Source: Sthenelais limicola
Taxonomy: Eukaryota > Annelida > Polychaeta > Phyllodocida > Sigalionidae
Length of the DNA stretch: 64,000 nt
Direction of reading: 5' to 3'
NCBI GenBank assembly: GCA_942159475.1
Contig: OW804094.1
Span: 52,634,966-52,698,965 of the forward strand
The stretch's first letter is position 1. The number at the start of each line of letters is the position of its first letter. The position numbers and the translations under genes were made by a program. Positions 1-11,625 of this stretch are shown piece after piece. The notes under the pieces are model-generated. The model was given only the letters and a program-made list of their open reading frames with translations. It searched no databases and had not been told where the DNA came from.

Positions 1-2635
1 ATATGAGAAAAGTAGATGATTTTTTTTCGACGAATCCGATATTATATGCAATCTAAAATAAATCAAAAGCCAAGCATAAAATATCGAAATGGCAGTTATA
101 AGTTTACATTTTACTGCCTTGCAAGCAGTCCGTCGTTAGAAATCCTAGCCTGAAAAATGTTACCGACCCCGACCTACATACAAAACATTCTAGGTTCAGA
201 AAAAAATCGATATGTGAATATGAAATGAGGGAAATTATCCAATACATACCGTACTAGTGGCCCTTACCAGACCATACACTATTTAGTGTCTATTTAGGAG
301 TCTATTTGATCAGAAATTAATATATATTTTACTTATCGGACAAATAATATCAAATTGCACTTGATACGATAACATGAGGTACTGAGGGGGAATGACATGG
401 AAATGGCAGCCATAGAATTCGATTCATCTATGATTTTTATTGAGGCATTATGTTAGAGGCAAGCTTATTTTTCAGTAACCGGGTACATCTGTGTCGAGGA
501 AAGCCAGGCAATACATCACGCTGTTTGGGTCGCTTACAACAGAAAGTGTCCTCACATAATACCAGCATTCTCCACTGCGACTAATACCGGAATTAAAACC
601 ACCTCCATGAAATATATAGACACGCCGTTCCCCTCTTCGGGAAACAAAAATGCCATGAATACTGGCACATATTACAGTTTGGAATTTTAAAATAACTTAT
701 TTTTCGTATTATGTACCCGGGAGAATTTTTCAGTTAAGAAGGAATCATAGTGTAATTATAACAAAATTTCCCCTTGGATATTTATAAGTATGTGATGGTT
801 GAATGATATATATGTATAGTCTGGCCCATTCTCGTTCGTCACTGAAGCATGACGAAAGCAAATATTACCTGTGTTACCTGCAGAATACATGCTTGAAGCA
901 GGCAAGCCAAACTCCCTTTGTTTGCTACAAATATCCTACTCTGAAGATGAGGATCAAAAATAAAAAGTCTACAGATTCGCTGGCACTGATATTGACTTTA
1001 GAATATGGATGACCCGGAAAAGTGAACAAAAATACAATATTCCAGATAAAGTCCGTTTAAAGAGGTCTTGAAATTAACATAGATCTTAAGGCATATGTTT
1101 AGAGTCACTGTTGACATCAGTCAACAGGTTTGGGTAGTGAATGTTGATAATTGAACAAAAAGTATAACAGGGCATAGATTAAATATTATATAGGCCGCTA
1201 ATGAATAAAAAAAGGAGAAAAAGAACCATATTGCGTATGTAAATCAGCCAAACAAGTATGACCTATAATACATAATATGTTGGTGCCGATTCTAAATAAA
1301 ATATTACCCATTGTGAACAGCACACCCGTTCTATTTTACTATCAAAAAGATCAATTGATTCATCCCTTTGATATCAGTGTATCACGCGAACAGTTTCATG
1401 GTAGGAGAAACCACCTACTTCCAAAATATAACACGCCTGATTTATGTAAGATTTATACAAGATGTGGGTGATCATGTTCATAGCACAACTCTAGAATGTA
1501 AAGGAAGTTTACACATATCGAATAAGCAGATTCGTCAATGGCGTGTTATGTTAAAAAATTGCACCATTCCATAAGATAGGACAATTTCAAATAAAATTCA
1601 ACAAAGTAGGTTACATTATGTTATCAAGTTAAAATGTCTACCCTTCAATACGCAGTTAGGGTCAAAATGGTGTGTTTATAGTGATATACTAATTTTGACT
1701 TGGCTAAGGTAATGAATAGGAATTTTCCTAGTGGATGTGATGGGTTTTACCTGTTGGATTGGGGCCAGTCTGACTGATGTATACAGCTATATCGGTCCAC
1801 AAGCATCACCATTTAACTAGTTTGGCTCAGGCTAGCTATATAGCATGGCGGACAAATAATAGTCTAACACATACCCATTACTTTCAGCCGACCCAACACA
1901 TTCACAGTAAATCTTTTAATGAATGAAATTATGCAGATAAAACAACATGAAAGGGTATATTCTTTTAGCAATTATGGTATTCCTTTCATTAATAGCCAGT
2001 CCTATCATTTGGCATGGAATTCTTTGTTATCGGTTCTAAATGTCAGGAGATAATGAACGACTGTTGAGTGGAAATGAGTTATCTCAAGTTAAATGTTTCG
2101 TCGGGGTTCCATACAACATTTATATAACATAAAGACGTACTTTAAACAGAATAGAACATGACCATTTAGAATTAGATGAGAATTAACAATATTTTGTATC
2201 GATATTATCCCTATCACCAGTATACTTACTATTAATTTTAATTTACTGTAAAGTTTGTATGAATGATAAGGGTTCACATTTGTTTTCGTCACGCCTGGCA
2301 ATTAACATAATTCACTTTCAAATAGAGTAAGATATGAATTTTTACTAGCGTCCATTATATGGGATTACCGTTTCAAGTCTGAAAATACATGTTGCAAAAT
2401 ATTTTTCTAAGTGAGAACTAGAATTATTGTTCCTATATTTTGACAAGTGATTGGAATGTATTTAATAAGGAGGAACGAGATTTAAGAATTCATCTTCTAA
2501 GATTATATTATTAGTCATTAATTGGTGTAACAGTGTACTCCTACAACTGCTATTACCGTCGCTGCTTACTAATAGCTTGGCCTAGTTTTAGTGCATGGAC
2601 CCCCATACACATACACAGAACGCGCACATGTTCGC

Positions 2636-2712
2636 TTGGGGAGGGTTTCACTCGCGGTGGGAGGGGGCCTTGGGTGTAGGCGTGGGTGGGAGGGGGCAGG
2701 AGGAGGGAGCTG
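2636..2712 (+). other. G-rich tract with G-quadruplex potential
   Basis: The plus strand carries repeated runs of three to six Gs (GGGAGGGGG, GGGTGGGAGGGGG, GGAGGAGGG) within about 77 bp of otherwise AT-rich DNA. This spacing is compatible with G-quadruplex folding on the plus strand. No gene assignment follows from it. Confidence 0.5.
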
Positions 2713-3641
2713 TTGGTGGATTAGGCCTAGAATCGTAATAATTAACCAGCTTGCTTTCCTGCCTTTGCCGAGCTTCTTGGACAAAGGCCCAGGACAATCT
2801 CCCGTTTCATAAGAATATGAAATACAGGTCCATGTGTTATTTCACCGAGAATCTATTCTTTGTTCTTAAATTACACTTCAATCATGGTAATTTGACGACG
2901 GTAAACAGAAACATACGGATGCGTATAAATCAATACCAAGATTATAAATGACGTTTCAAATGTAATACATTCCTGATGGAACATGATTAAATATGTACAG
3001 TAATATCATCAAATAGTAACATTCAGTTGGCCAAATGAATAATGCTAATCTCCAAGTCAATACCTGTTCTTTTGATAATTTTATCATCAAGCTAAAAATA
3101 ACACTACAATAATATTTCTATAGCTATCCCGATGTGCTAGTTGACACTTAGAAGTTAGACAGGTGTAAAATAGTAAAATAGTGTCAAATTATGGAATAAT
3201 AAGGAGTAAATTTTAAAAGATTGAGATCGTCCATTGCACTTAAAAGTAAATTATGTTTCTCCTTTTGCCAAGATGTGAAGCATCAGCGGGAACTATTCCG
3301 CATTTGCTTATTTTCAAATGGTTCAACTATATAATCTATCGTGCTTCATGAAAGACTAATGTCTGTCGTGTCAGGGGGGCATTGTAGCCATGGTAACCAT
3401 GTAAGTTGAAACCATTTCAAACAAATCTCAACCCCAACCTGGCAGGCCTTCAAATAATATCTTCAAGTAAGCTAAAACAATAATCAAAATCTAATGCCAA
3501 CAATGTATCCGAAATGATAATTATCGGTTTTCATTTTAGCCGCGTGCATTTCATTGAACACATAGAACCCGCGTGACAGGCACATATATCAGGAAGGCCT
3601 TTCAAGACAGATCATTGGAGTAGAGTTGGCCGATTTCCAAT

Positions 3642-3743
3642 ATGGCTACCACGGAAGATGGAGTTGGGACGAGCGGTGCAGTGACTGTCCGCCGACTCAA
3701 TGAATTCGGGGATTATGCCATGCAATGTCAGTCCAACAACTAA
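3642..3743 (+). other. Short ATG open frame behind a YY1-like motif (possible orphan first exon)
   Basis: A 33-codon frame begins MATTEDGVGTSG and stops with TAA at 3741. The start sits in CCAATATGGCTACC, similar to the YY1-type initiator context seen at 6271 and 44665 in this window. Composition is less AT-biased than the surroundings. It could be an unrelated transcript's first exon or an alternative start antisense to ARID5B, but nothing confirms expression. Confidence 0.2.
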
Positions 3744-5494
3744 ATGGCAGGCACCAGCAGAAAATCTATTCCCCATGTACACATTTAATGACTAAAAAGA
3801 AAAATGTGACCTATCGACCAACTTTTATTGAGGCAGTGATGAGCATATACAATTTCTGAGGGTAAGCAGTTTGGCGGGTAAATAATTGAAATTTTAGTGA
3901 TATCAGATGGTGAAATGGAAAGAAGGAGAGGGGAGTTGTGAACTGAGTCGTCCCCCACTTGCATGGACTGGCCGGCCCATTATCGATGGCCGACCATGCA
4001 GAGAACCAAAAGCCGAGGTGATTACTGTTCTAATTTAGGTGAACGCCACTATGGCAATTTACCCGGACTCCAATCTTGCATCCGAAATAAAAGATAGCCA
4101 GCATTTTAGGTGAATCATCAAATTTTAAAGAACGCGACATGGGATGAGATGGAATCTATATTTAGAAATATGTGGAATATATGACAATTGACGTTTGTTC
4201 TATTCCGAATATTTACACAACCCCTTCACGCCTTGGTTATAAGCGATTGGAAATAGAAACAAAGCCAACGCTAAATTTAGACCTCGCTCCCATTTGTAAA
4301 TTTCTGCCGATACTGATCCACAGGCGTGTGGAATCGAGAGAGAATGCACAAAATTCAGACCAGAACATTTGAAAATTAATTATTCATACCCGAGGGAATG
4401 CAAATTTATGATTTAAATTAAAGCCTTCAAATGGTATTAAATCTTATTTAGAGATCAGCACAAATTGCAGGTGAATATTGCAAATTATTCTGATGACGAA
4501 ACTATCATCGAATTATGTATTTAAACAAGTTTTCACAGTTCATGGCGTAAATAAGATGATTGTAAGTTTAGGTAGTGAACAGAAACATGTCAGTAGTTTT
4601 ATAGGTCAGCAGCCATTATCGATGCACATATTTAGATGTTGCAAGATTAATTGCCTCGTTCTCTCTTCATATTCCAAACCAAACGCCCGTCATATTACTT
4701 TTTTCACCAAGCCAGTCAACATATGCCAAAAATGCAACTTACGAATTTTAAAAGAGAAATAATAACAAATATTCACCACTCTGTTTGAAACTGAAATATT
4801 ATTAGGCAATGTAATATGATTTCTTTGTATGACTCCTCATGTGAATTCAGAAATCATTATTAATTTGATCAACATAGCATTTCTGATATAGCCTAGGCCT
4901 AATATTTTCTTTCTAAAAATGAACCCAATGTTGTAATTGGATTTCAAAGGAAATAAAACTAAAAATAAATGCTAAAATGGTAATTATTTATTACACTTTA
5001 ATAACACAAGTAAGTGATATCGATCGGGCTATTGCAGTATCAACAAAGGCAAGACCATTGATATCAAATTGTGGAGATTTAACACACAATGATCCTGATA
5101 GAGGAATTAGAACGCCATGATTTGGCCAATACCTATAATGCAATCGCCAGGGGGAATGGACCTGGATTGGATGAGATCCAGGCAAATGAAGTAAGGAAAA
5201 TTATTTCTTTAGCTTTACACCAAATTATTTCGATAGATAGAGCTTAGTCGGAACACGTTCGAAAAATAAAGAAAAGTGTTTATCTGGTCATCACAAAGTC
5301 ATAAATACTTGGCTGCCATAGAAAGAGGCGCCACAGAGACGAGAAAGATAAAACTTGGCCGGGACCGACATCCAAGAAAGGGGGGAGCCGCAGCGGCCGA
5401 GCGCGTACGTACATCAAATCCTGAGCATAATAAATATGAATGAAGTTGACCGGTAAAATATTGCACAAAGTTGGAAAATAATATCAAAACATAC

Positions 5495-5973
5495 CTGGCC
5501 ATGATATTCTTGTCTCCCTTCAGGCGTGTGTTCTGGCAGAAAATATAATCGTAGGCTTGCCATGTGCACTGATTCATTATTTTTGTCTTCCCAAAGTAGT
5601 TGGAGCTCCCCAATACAGACCGGGGCATCCTCTGATATTTTCACAAAGAAAAATTCTCCGAGTGAGAGAATCCTGTATTTTCCTTTGAAACGGAATTTGA
5701 AGGCCTTGTAGAATGTGTACGGTCCATGATGGCCACATGGAGCCCCGACAAACTGTAAAATATCAACCGAATCCCCCATCAAACATTTATGGCACTGTGT
5801 GAAGCAATGTGGCTAAATTCACAAACACAGAATCCAGAGGTCACGGCGTGCTTCGATAAAAACACCCGCTCAAAATATCAAACCTGCAATAAATTCAACC
5901 AGCTTTTCAGAATATATGGAGACATGTTATATACTTCCACTGGTATATTTACCTGAATTGTGTGGGGCTCCAT
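5495..5973 (-). CDS. ARID5B: ARID5B-like gene, first two coding exons (5' partial gene; continues left of window)
   Basis: Exon 1 (5953-5973) encodes MEPHTIQ and is followed by a gtaaat donor. Exon 2 (5495-5752) has a ttttacag acceptor, encodes 86 residues in phase 0 and ends at a gtatgt donor. The joined protein reads MEPHTIQ-FVGAPCGHHGPY, then FYKAFKF, RILSLGEFFFV, LQLLWE and YFLPEHTPEGR. This matches the N-terminus of the long isoform of vertebrate ARID5B, a nuclear AT-rich-interaction-domain transcription co-regulator; the N-terminal block resembles a BAH-type module. Even the 7-codon first exon and its junction match my recollection of the vertebrate gene. The ARID DNA-binding domain is not here; I did not find exon 3 in 1-5494, so the following intron probably exceeds 5 kb. 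An ATG at 5782 opens the exon-2 frame upstream, but it is probably intronic because it skips the acceptor. ARID5A lacks this N-terminal block, so ARID5B is the better name. Confidence 0.9.
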
Positions 5974-6330
5974 TACTGAAATCCGAGCGATAGAAATAGG
6001 ACGATCCGCGATAATAGTCTTTACAATACTTTTATATTTGGGCCTAATTAGTGACGTCACAGAGGAGGGCTTCCCTCATTAACATAATACATTCAAGATG
6101 CCTCGCTGCGAGGAATCCCGCCGTTTGTTGACATCACAAGGACATCGCGATCCACCATGTTAATCAGTATTCACATTTTGAATGTTTTTTGAATTCAAGG
6201 GAAGTTAGAAAGGTTGTTTCGAAGTTTCCCTTCCCAGGATGCTTAGAGTAGCAGGTGCTTCCCCATCCAATATGGCGGCGGAGTAAGCGGAGAAAGTTCA
6301 CGGGAGCACAACCCAAAGTAAGTTTACACA
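5974..6330. promoter_or_regulatory. Probable promoter region between ARID5B and the rightward transcript
   Basis: Lies immediately upstream of the ARID5B start codon (minus) and of a potential rightward first exon. It contains a CpG-bearing stretch and a YY1-type site, CCAATATGGCGGCGG, at about 6267-6281. A consensus donor GTAAGT follows at about 6320 (plus strand), as expected for a 5' UTR exon running right. A second GTAAGT is at about 6540, after an ATG-containing stretch (ATGGCTATGGTGG). The bidirectional arrangement is inferred. Confidence 0.4.
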
Positions 6331-8447
6331 GAATTGAGGCACTTCAGAGAATACTAGCGCGACAATGCTTCCCTCTTTGTAACCGTATGTACCTCAACAA
6401 GTCAAATGCTGGTGGTACAAGTAATGTAAACGTAATTATAGCTTAAAATTATCACTATTGTCCCAACTTTTGGAAGTTGGGCTACTGTCGTCTGCACCTC
6501 CGGTTTGACATGGCTATGGTGGATACCAAATCACCTGACGTAAGTCTCTGCCATATTTAGTCATGTGATGCGTTTTGCTTTGTTATATATTACTTATAAC
6601 GTCGCGTTTAATGATAATCAAACAACCCGAGGGTAAGCCTGTACCAAAGGTCAGTTTTTCTACTGTTGTCACTCCATTTCCTTGTACTGATAAGGGCATA
6701 ATAAGGCTGATATTGAAGTTTGAACCAAAATCACAGTAGCCTGAGTAGGGCCTAGGGGGCCTACATAATATTCATAATATCAATAGTGCCTATGCTATAG
6801 TGGTCTACTCATCCTATAGGCTATATAGCCTAGCCTACACGTAGGCCTACTACCTTCGTATAAATTGCGGCACTTGAGGCTCAGGTAGGGTCTAGGGATA
6901 GCCTAACAAAATAATCCGTTAAGAAAAAGTCAGATACGAGGTACCGTGTTTAATTGAGTTTAATTACCGGTATCATTACTTCATCCCCTGAACTTGAAGA
7001 AGGGCCAAAGCCAAGGCAAAGGGGCCCGAAACTGAATAAAACCATCCAGTATTCAACTTAAGTCTTCTTCACTTACATCCACCATTCAAAACCCAAAAGA
7101 AGTCAGTAACTCCCCCAGTCTATGCATAGATTGAGTTTATTGTTGGAATTGTGATGTCTGCATGCATTTTGATTTTTACATTTGACTTAGATAATTAGAC
7201 CTTCCTAGTCCTGGGCCAGGCCCAGGGTAGGCTATGTAATATTAATACATGCCTACTAATATTCGCCCCTTGATGCTATACCGGAAGCTATGGTAGGGTT
7301 ATCAAATCGTCATTTGACCCCTTACTTATTTTAACAAAATCAAATCTCATATATATATAATTCTCTATTCATTGTTTAAAGTTCGGATATTGTTGTAGTA
7401 TATAGGCCTACTATTGCGGTGGGCCTATAAGACATTTTCTTAATTTAGAGAAGTAGACAATATATCTTTCTGAACAGATGCCAACATTTTAATACCTGTT
7501 TTTGTATAATCAAATCTTTATTATAGCAGGGCATTTGGAAATATAAAGGTCGACACAAATAACACATTATTGTTTGAATGGAAATTTATGTGCATTTTTC
7601 CCCCATTGGGCCTACTAGGCTTATCTGGCAATTTTGACCCCTCGTGGCTCATATATGTTTAATTTTGAGTTTCCTTGTTTATGTTTATTCAAGTTGGCAG
7701 TACATTAATTAACACAATATATAAATGGGTCTGCATAAATAAATGCTAGTGATGGATTACTGGCATGACTATCCCAGGTCACCTTGACGGTGGTCTCCCC
7801 CTGGTTCCTGACTCTGTATGTTCTGTATGTATCTCATATTCAACATCAGGAAGGTCCGAAATGTCGGACAGATCAAGAAATTCCTGCAACCAACCGAGTT
7901 GTCTTTTGGATATTAACAATCCACCCCAGCAGAGTATTCACCAGTTTGCAGTCTTTGGCACATATCTGATACATTTTCGATCTTACTCATACAAAGGATC
8001 TGTATTTATCTATAATTTGATTGTAATGTAGATGTTAATCGTGTGATATTTGTTATTTTCGATTCTAATAAGAATCTTGGATTAGAATATTCAATTCAAT
8101 TCAAATATTCTTTATTGTCATATCATTACAAACAATGTGTTGGTCATTTCTGGCATGCCAGCTCTTCCAATGAATGCCACAGAATATGAATAATTCCTGA
8201 GACTATTATAGGACATGTGTTATCTATTTATTGTATTTTAAATCAGTGGTTTAAAATCGGATTTAAAGACTCGTAACTTGTGAACGGATTGATTTTTTTG
8301 TTACAAACCGCCATTGTAGGGCCAAGCTGAATTCTAAAGAAAAAAATAATTGTATTGTTGTGATATTTGATTAGGTTGTTCGGAATGGGAATCATTTCAG
8401 TTCAATTTCAGACAGCCAACTAATCCAACTTTTCATTTTTTCATAGG
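6331..8447. other. Intron/intergenic stretch rich in AGGCCTA motifs
   Basis: Probably the intron between a 5' UTR exon (donor about 6320 or 6540) and the ATG exon at 8448. The sequence from 6730 to 6900 is dense in GGCCTA/TAGGCC motifs and short palindromes. I see no coding exon here. Confidence 0.4.
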
Positions 8448-8696
8448 ATGGAAGTGATAGTGTATAGTACAGTAGCCACAGCTCCAGGTCAAGTTATAGT
8501 GGCTACTGATGAAAGCAATACAATCGATAGCATCATCTCAAGTTTCTGCATTGAAAGAGGGATCCGTCACCAAAAGGAATATGTTCTGAGGAACGTAAAG
8601 CACCAGCTTCTACCCAATGTAAGGAAAGTTGGAATATGCGGTGTTCAAAATGGAGATGTTTTGTACTTAGGTGTTAGAGGTGTGTATAACTTATAG
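8448..8696 (+). CDS. Small hypothetical protein or first coding exon, ubiquitin-like appearance
   Basis: A good polypyrimidine tract and acceptor (cattttttcatag) precede GATGG, placing the ATG one base into the exon. The frame runs 82 codons to TAG, starting MEVIVYSTVATAPGQ. The pattern of an N-terminal beta hairpin, a helix (SNTIDSIISSFCIERG) and a C-terminal NGDVLYLGV is typical of ubiquitin-like folds, where NGD..YL precedes the last strand. A weak donor (AGAG|gtgtgt at about 8686) could splice it onward instead of ending at 8696. I could not place downstream exons and do not recognise the family. The acceptor, ATG position and hydrophobic periodicity support a real exon more than the other small frames nearby. 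Confidence 0.5.
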   Translation: MEVIVYSTVATAPGQVIVATDESNTIDSIISSFCIERGIRHQKEYVLRNVKHQLLPNVRKVGICGVQNGDVLYLGVRGVYNL

Positions 8697-10914
8697 TCTA
8701 GTTTAAGCGTTCCAGTTGTTTGTGTTCAGGTATTTTATACTTTTCTTTATTAACATTATTAACATTTATCCATATTTTTTGTTTTTGGGTAGTAGGTGTT
8801 TAGTAATGTTCTTAAATTACCTTGATTTACGAACACACATTTCTTTCCATTATGAACAAATTGGGGGAAATTGATTTAAATAGCCAATGAAGTAGCAATG
8901 AGTTTTACTTTATAAATAAATTCGAACATGGATTACATGGGTTACATTCTGTTCTCGCAGAATAAGGGTCTGAAATTCAGCTAGTTTTGGAAAGTCACGC
9001 GAGGTGGTGTCTTGACCTGTGCTCTAGTCGCCCTCTGGGAGGAGGTTCCTAAGTAGTGGTCTGTGTCGTTTTGTGAAAAGTCTGCCATCTGGTGTCAATT
9101 TATATTACTACCAAATAACACCGTATTTCAAACCATGAAGATAACAATCCTATTTGACTTGATGGCTATCTTGATATGATTAAATCTGTGATCAAATAAG
9201 TTAATCCATAAATCTGCCCCGTCAAATCATACTTAAAATGGGTTTGTTGATTAATTACCTCGGGTACAGGGTGTGTAAAAAGGAGGGTTTTTTGAATCTG
9301 GACATTTTTGTATTTTAAATACGCCCAGTGTAACAACAAGAAAAGTGAGATAAGAAGGAAATGAAATCATCAATCAGTACAATTGGTCTATGCCATTTAA
9401 ATTATAGGGAAAAATACCATTGAGCCAGTCGACAAATTCAGAGTTTGGACAAATTCCAAACCTCAGCATATATGTGACTAGATCAAACAATATTAATAAA
9501 AAAATGAATAAGTGTTATAACACCACTTAAAACCACACCATTCGGTGCTGAGTGAAATACAATTCATCAACACTCACAATTTTTACCAAAAATAAAGTTC
9601 AAAGTAGGACCAATAGTTAGTCCTTGGATCTAGTATGTTTGAGGTCTCCACTAGTCCAGGAGGGTGTGTGCCCGCTAGAGTAGAGGTTTATGCAGGGGAA
9701 GTCTTTAGCTATTTACTTATAAACTTATGGATTCTTTTTCTCATTTTCAATGACATTAATCACCCCGACCCCGCCCTGCTCTTCCTCGGTCATAGCTAAA
9801 TATTGGTTTGTTGAGTGTCTAATAGCTGTGTGCAGCCGCTCGGCGCAGCTCCACCCAGCAATGGCGCTTGTAGTTGTTACTTGTATGACTAGTGGCGTTC
9901 CTGTTGACATGTGTGTGAACTATAGATTTGACTTGAACATGCCGTGAACGATGGCGCCGATGCTGATGCCTGCATTAAAACACCCGATGAATTATTATAC
10001 TATTTATAGGGTGAGAACAGTTTGCTAAATCCGCCTGAGCAAAAGTGTACAGAAATGGTAAATAGGACTATTGTAGGTAATTAGAAGTTTTTTCACTGGG
10101 AAAAATGCTGAGAACAGGTTGAAAATAATTGGCAGTACTAAGTCCAAAAGCGTTCAACCCAGATGGCAGATGCAACGGTCTCGATGGTAAATAGAAGTCA
10201 TTTTGACATTTTCCTGGGGAAAAAGGGGAAGGTTGCCGACGGTCCAGAAAGAATACCGCTGGATTGGGTTGTGTGGGCATGTGACTTTTAGGCTAGTTGC
10301 TTGTATAAATATGGATTGTTCACATTTCCGACGAACTACCCTCCACCCAGCCGTCCCATTCTCCACCCCACCCCACCCGGGCCTCGGCGCTGTTCACTCA
10401 GTCAGGAACAGCGCCGCTGGTGTCAGTTGATGTATCTAAGCGGCTCTTCCATGCTGGTTCCCTGCCGCTGTCCCATGAACCTTATAGCGGGAATGGCTGC
10501 CAGTTCAAATCATAACACAGGCCTTGAAGGAGGTAAATGGGCTTATATCTTCTTTTATGGACAATATTGTTCCAGTAATCGCTAGCTAATAACGTTGCTT
10601 ACTAATATATGGTAGTACTGACACCGGAGAAAAAGCTGAACGCGCATCTATTTGTGGGGCAGAGCCATCTGTAAGGAATGATCCATGTTCTATTGCGTTA
10701 GTTTAGGGTCCCGGTACGACGTTTTTTTTTCTCTTGAATTAGCCGGTGGCGGCTTTTTTCAAAAGCGGTGGTCGTGGGAGTGTCGAGCGTTGGTGATGTT
10801 CTTTGTAAAATACTCATTTTCTAGTTGTTTTGAAACCAACCTAATGGTAAGTAAGGATTGTATTATCTTAGAAAGTTTACTAGGTTTAAGGATAGGTTGG
10901 GCCTGAATTATGGT
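8697..10914. other. No supported gene; weak promoter-like sequences
   Basis: Several frames of 60-94 codons occur (9725-9947 on both strands, 10203-10585) without recognisable domains. The segment 10360-10540 is GC-richer and carries the GC-rich hairpin at 10385-10416. An ATG at 10493 (MAASSNHNTGLEG) is followed by a possible donor at 10533. It may be a first exon, but I cannot connect it to anything. Confidence 0.35.
10385..10416. repeat. GC-rich inverted repeat, 11-bp perfect arms
   Basis: Arms CGGCGCTGTTC (10385-10395) and GAACAGCGCCG (10406-10416) are perfectly complementary around a 10-base loop. The right arm resembles the GGACAGCGCC half of an RE1/NRSE element, but the left half-site is not present in the proper order. 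Confidence 0.6.
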
Positions 10915-10920
10915 TTATCT

Positions 10921-11136
10921 TCGAATCATAAAATATGGATTTTGGGCTTTCAGGAGTAGTTTACTCCAACAGAATCGGTCCAGTGGTTCTCTATGTATGG
11001 TTGATCTGAATAGGTCACCATTATTCTCTATTTCTCATTCAATTCTGTGATGTAATTCTTTTGGAAAATTATTCATTTGGTCCGATTCTGTTGGAATAAA
11101 CTTTTCCTGAATACCCAAAATCCATATTTTATGATT
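10921..11136. repeat. Foldback element with ~58-bp inverted arms
   Basis: The left arm (about 10921-10981) contains AATCATAAAATATGGATTTT and CCAACAGAATCGG. The right arm (about 11079-11136) is its reverse complement with a handful of mismatches. The arms are separated by roughly 97 bp. The structure suggests a small non-autonomous DNA element or foldback; it contains no coding sequence. Confidence 0.75.
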
Positions 11137-11309
11137 CAAAGATGATTCGACATGGATAGAAATACTGCACAATCAGTCTCCAGCTCAGCATTGTTTCATG
11201 TAGTAGAATAGGAAATATAAATGGCCCAGTAATGGTTGAAATGTAAGCGACCATGCTAAACACTTTATTCATCCTTAACTTTAAAATATTTCGAATATTA
11301 TCATTTTTT

Positions 11310-11333
11310 GTTAGCTCGTTTGAACGAGCTAAC
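11310..11333. repeat. Palindromic hairpin (CTCGTT/AACGAG family)
   Basis: A 24-bp palindrome with 11-bp perfect arms (GTTAGCTCGTT / AACGAGCTAAC) around a TG centre, preceded by a short T run. Two related palindromes lie at 55227-55247 and 58808-58836. Confidence 0.7.
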
Positions 11334-11394
11334 TACTATAATTACTTTGCCCCTCGGACCTTGTCCCGGCAATTGTGCCACTTGCCGGCCTGCC

Positions 11395-11625
11395 CTGCCT
11401 CCTCCTCCAGCCCTCCTCCCCTTCCAATTTACGTGCTCAAATTCCAGATTTCCAGACTGGCGCCTCACCCGCTCCTCCTCCTCCTCTCCTCCTCTCCTCC
11501 TCTCCTGCTCCTCCTCCTCCTCTCCCTTTTCCTCTCCCTCTCCCTCTCGCTCTCAGGATGCCCGTGGTGCCTCTCGCTCTCCCTCTCGCTCTCAGGATGC
11601 CCGTGGTGACCCGCGTCATCCCGAG
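11395..11625. repeat. CT-rich low-complexity tract and short tandem duplication
   Basis: Degenerate CTCCTC repeats run from about 11397 to 11545. They are followed by two near-identical copies of a unit containing CGCTCTCAGGATGCCCGTGG, about 36 bp apart. Open frames in all phases here result from the simple repeat. Confidence 0.7.

Larger units (their letters stand above)
1..5494. other. Probable ARID5B intron 2; no supported exon
   Basis: AT-rich DNA to the left of ARID5B exon 2. I see no exon with family similarity on either strand. Local features are a G-rich patch (2636-2712), a 33-codon ATG frame at 3642-3743 and a GC-rich patch at 5341-5412. The open frames of 60-94 codons in this stretch have no recognisable motifs and look like chance. 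Confidence 0.6.

Noticed and set aside
4478..4762. 94-codon plus-strand frame
   Set aside because: Non-ATG start region, no motif, AT-rich composition, inside the presumed ARID5B intron.
5414..5782. 122-codon single-exon reading of the ARID5B segment from the ATG at 5782
   Set aside because: The first codons lie upstream of a strong acceptor and the last codons run past a consensus donor. The spliced model matches the family exactly.
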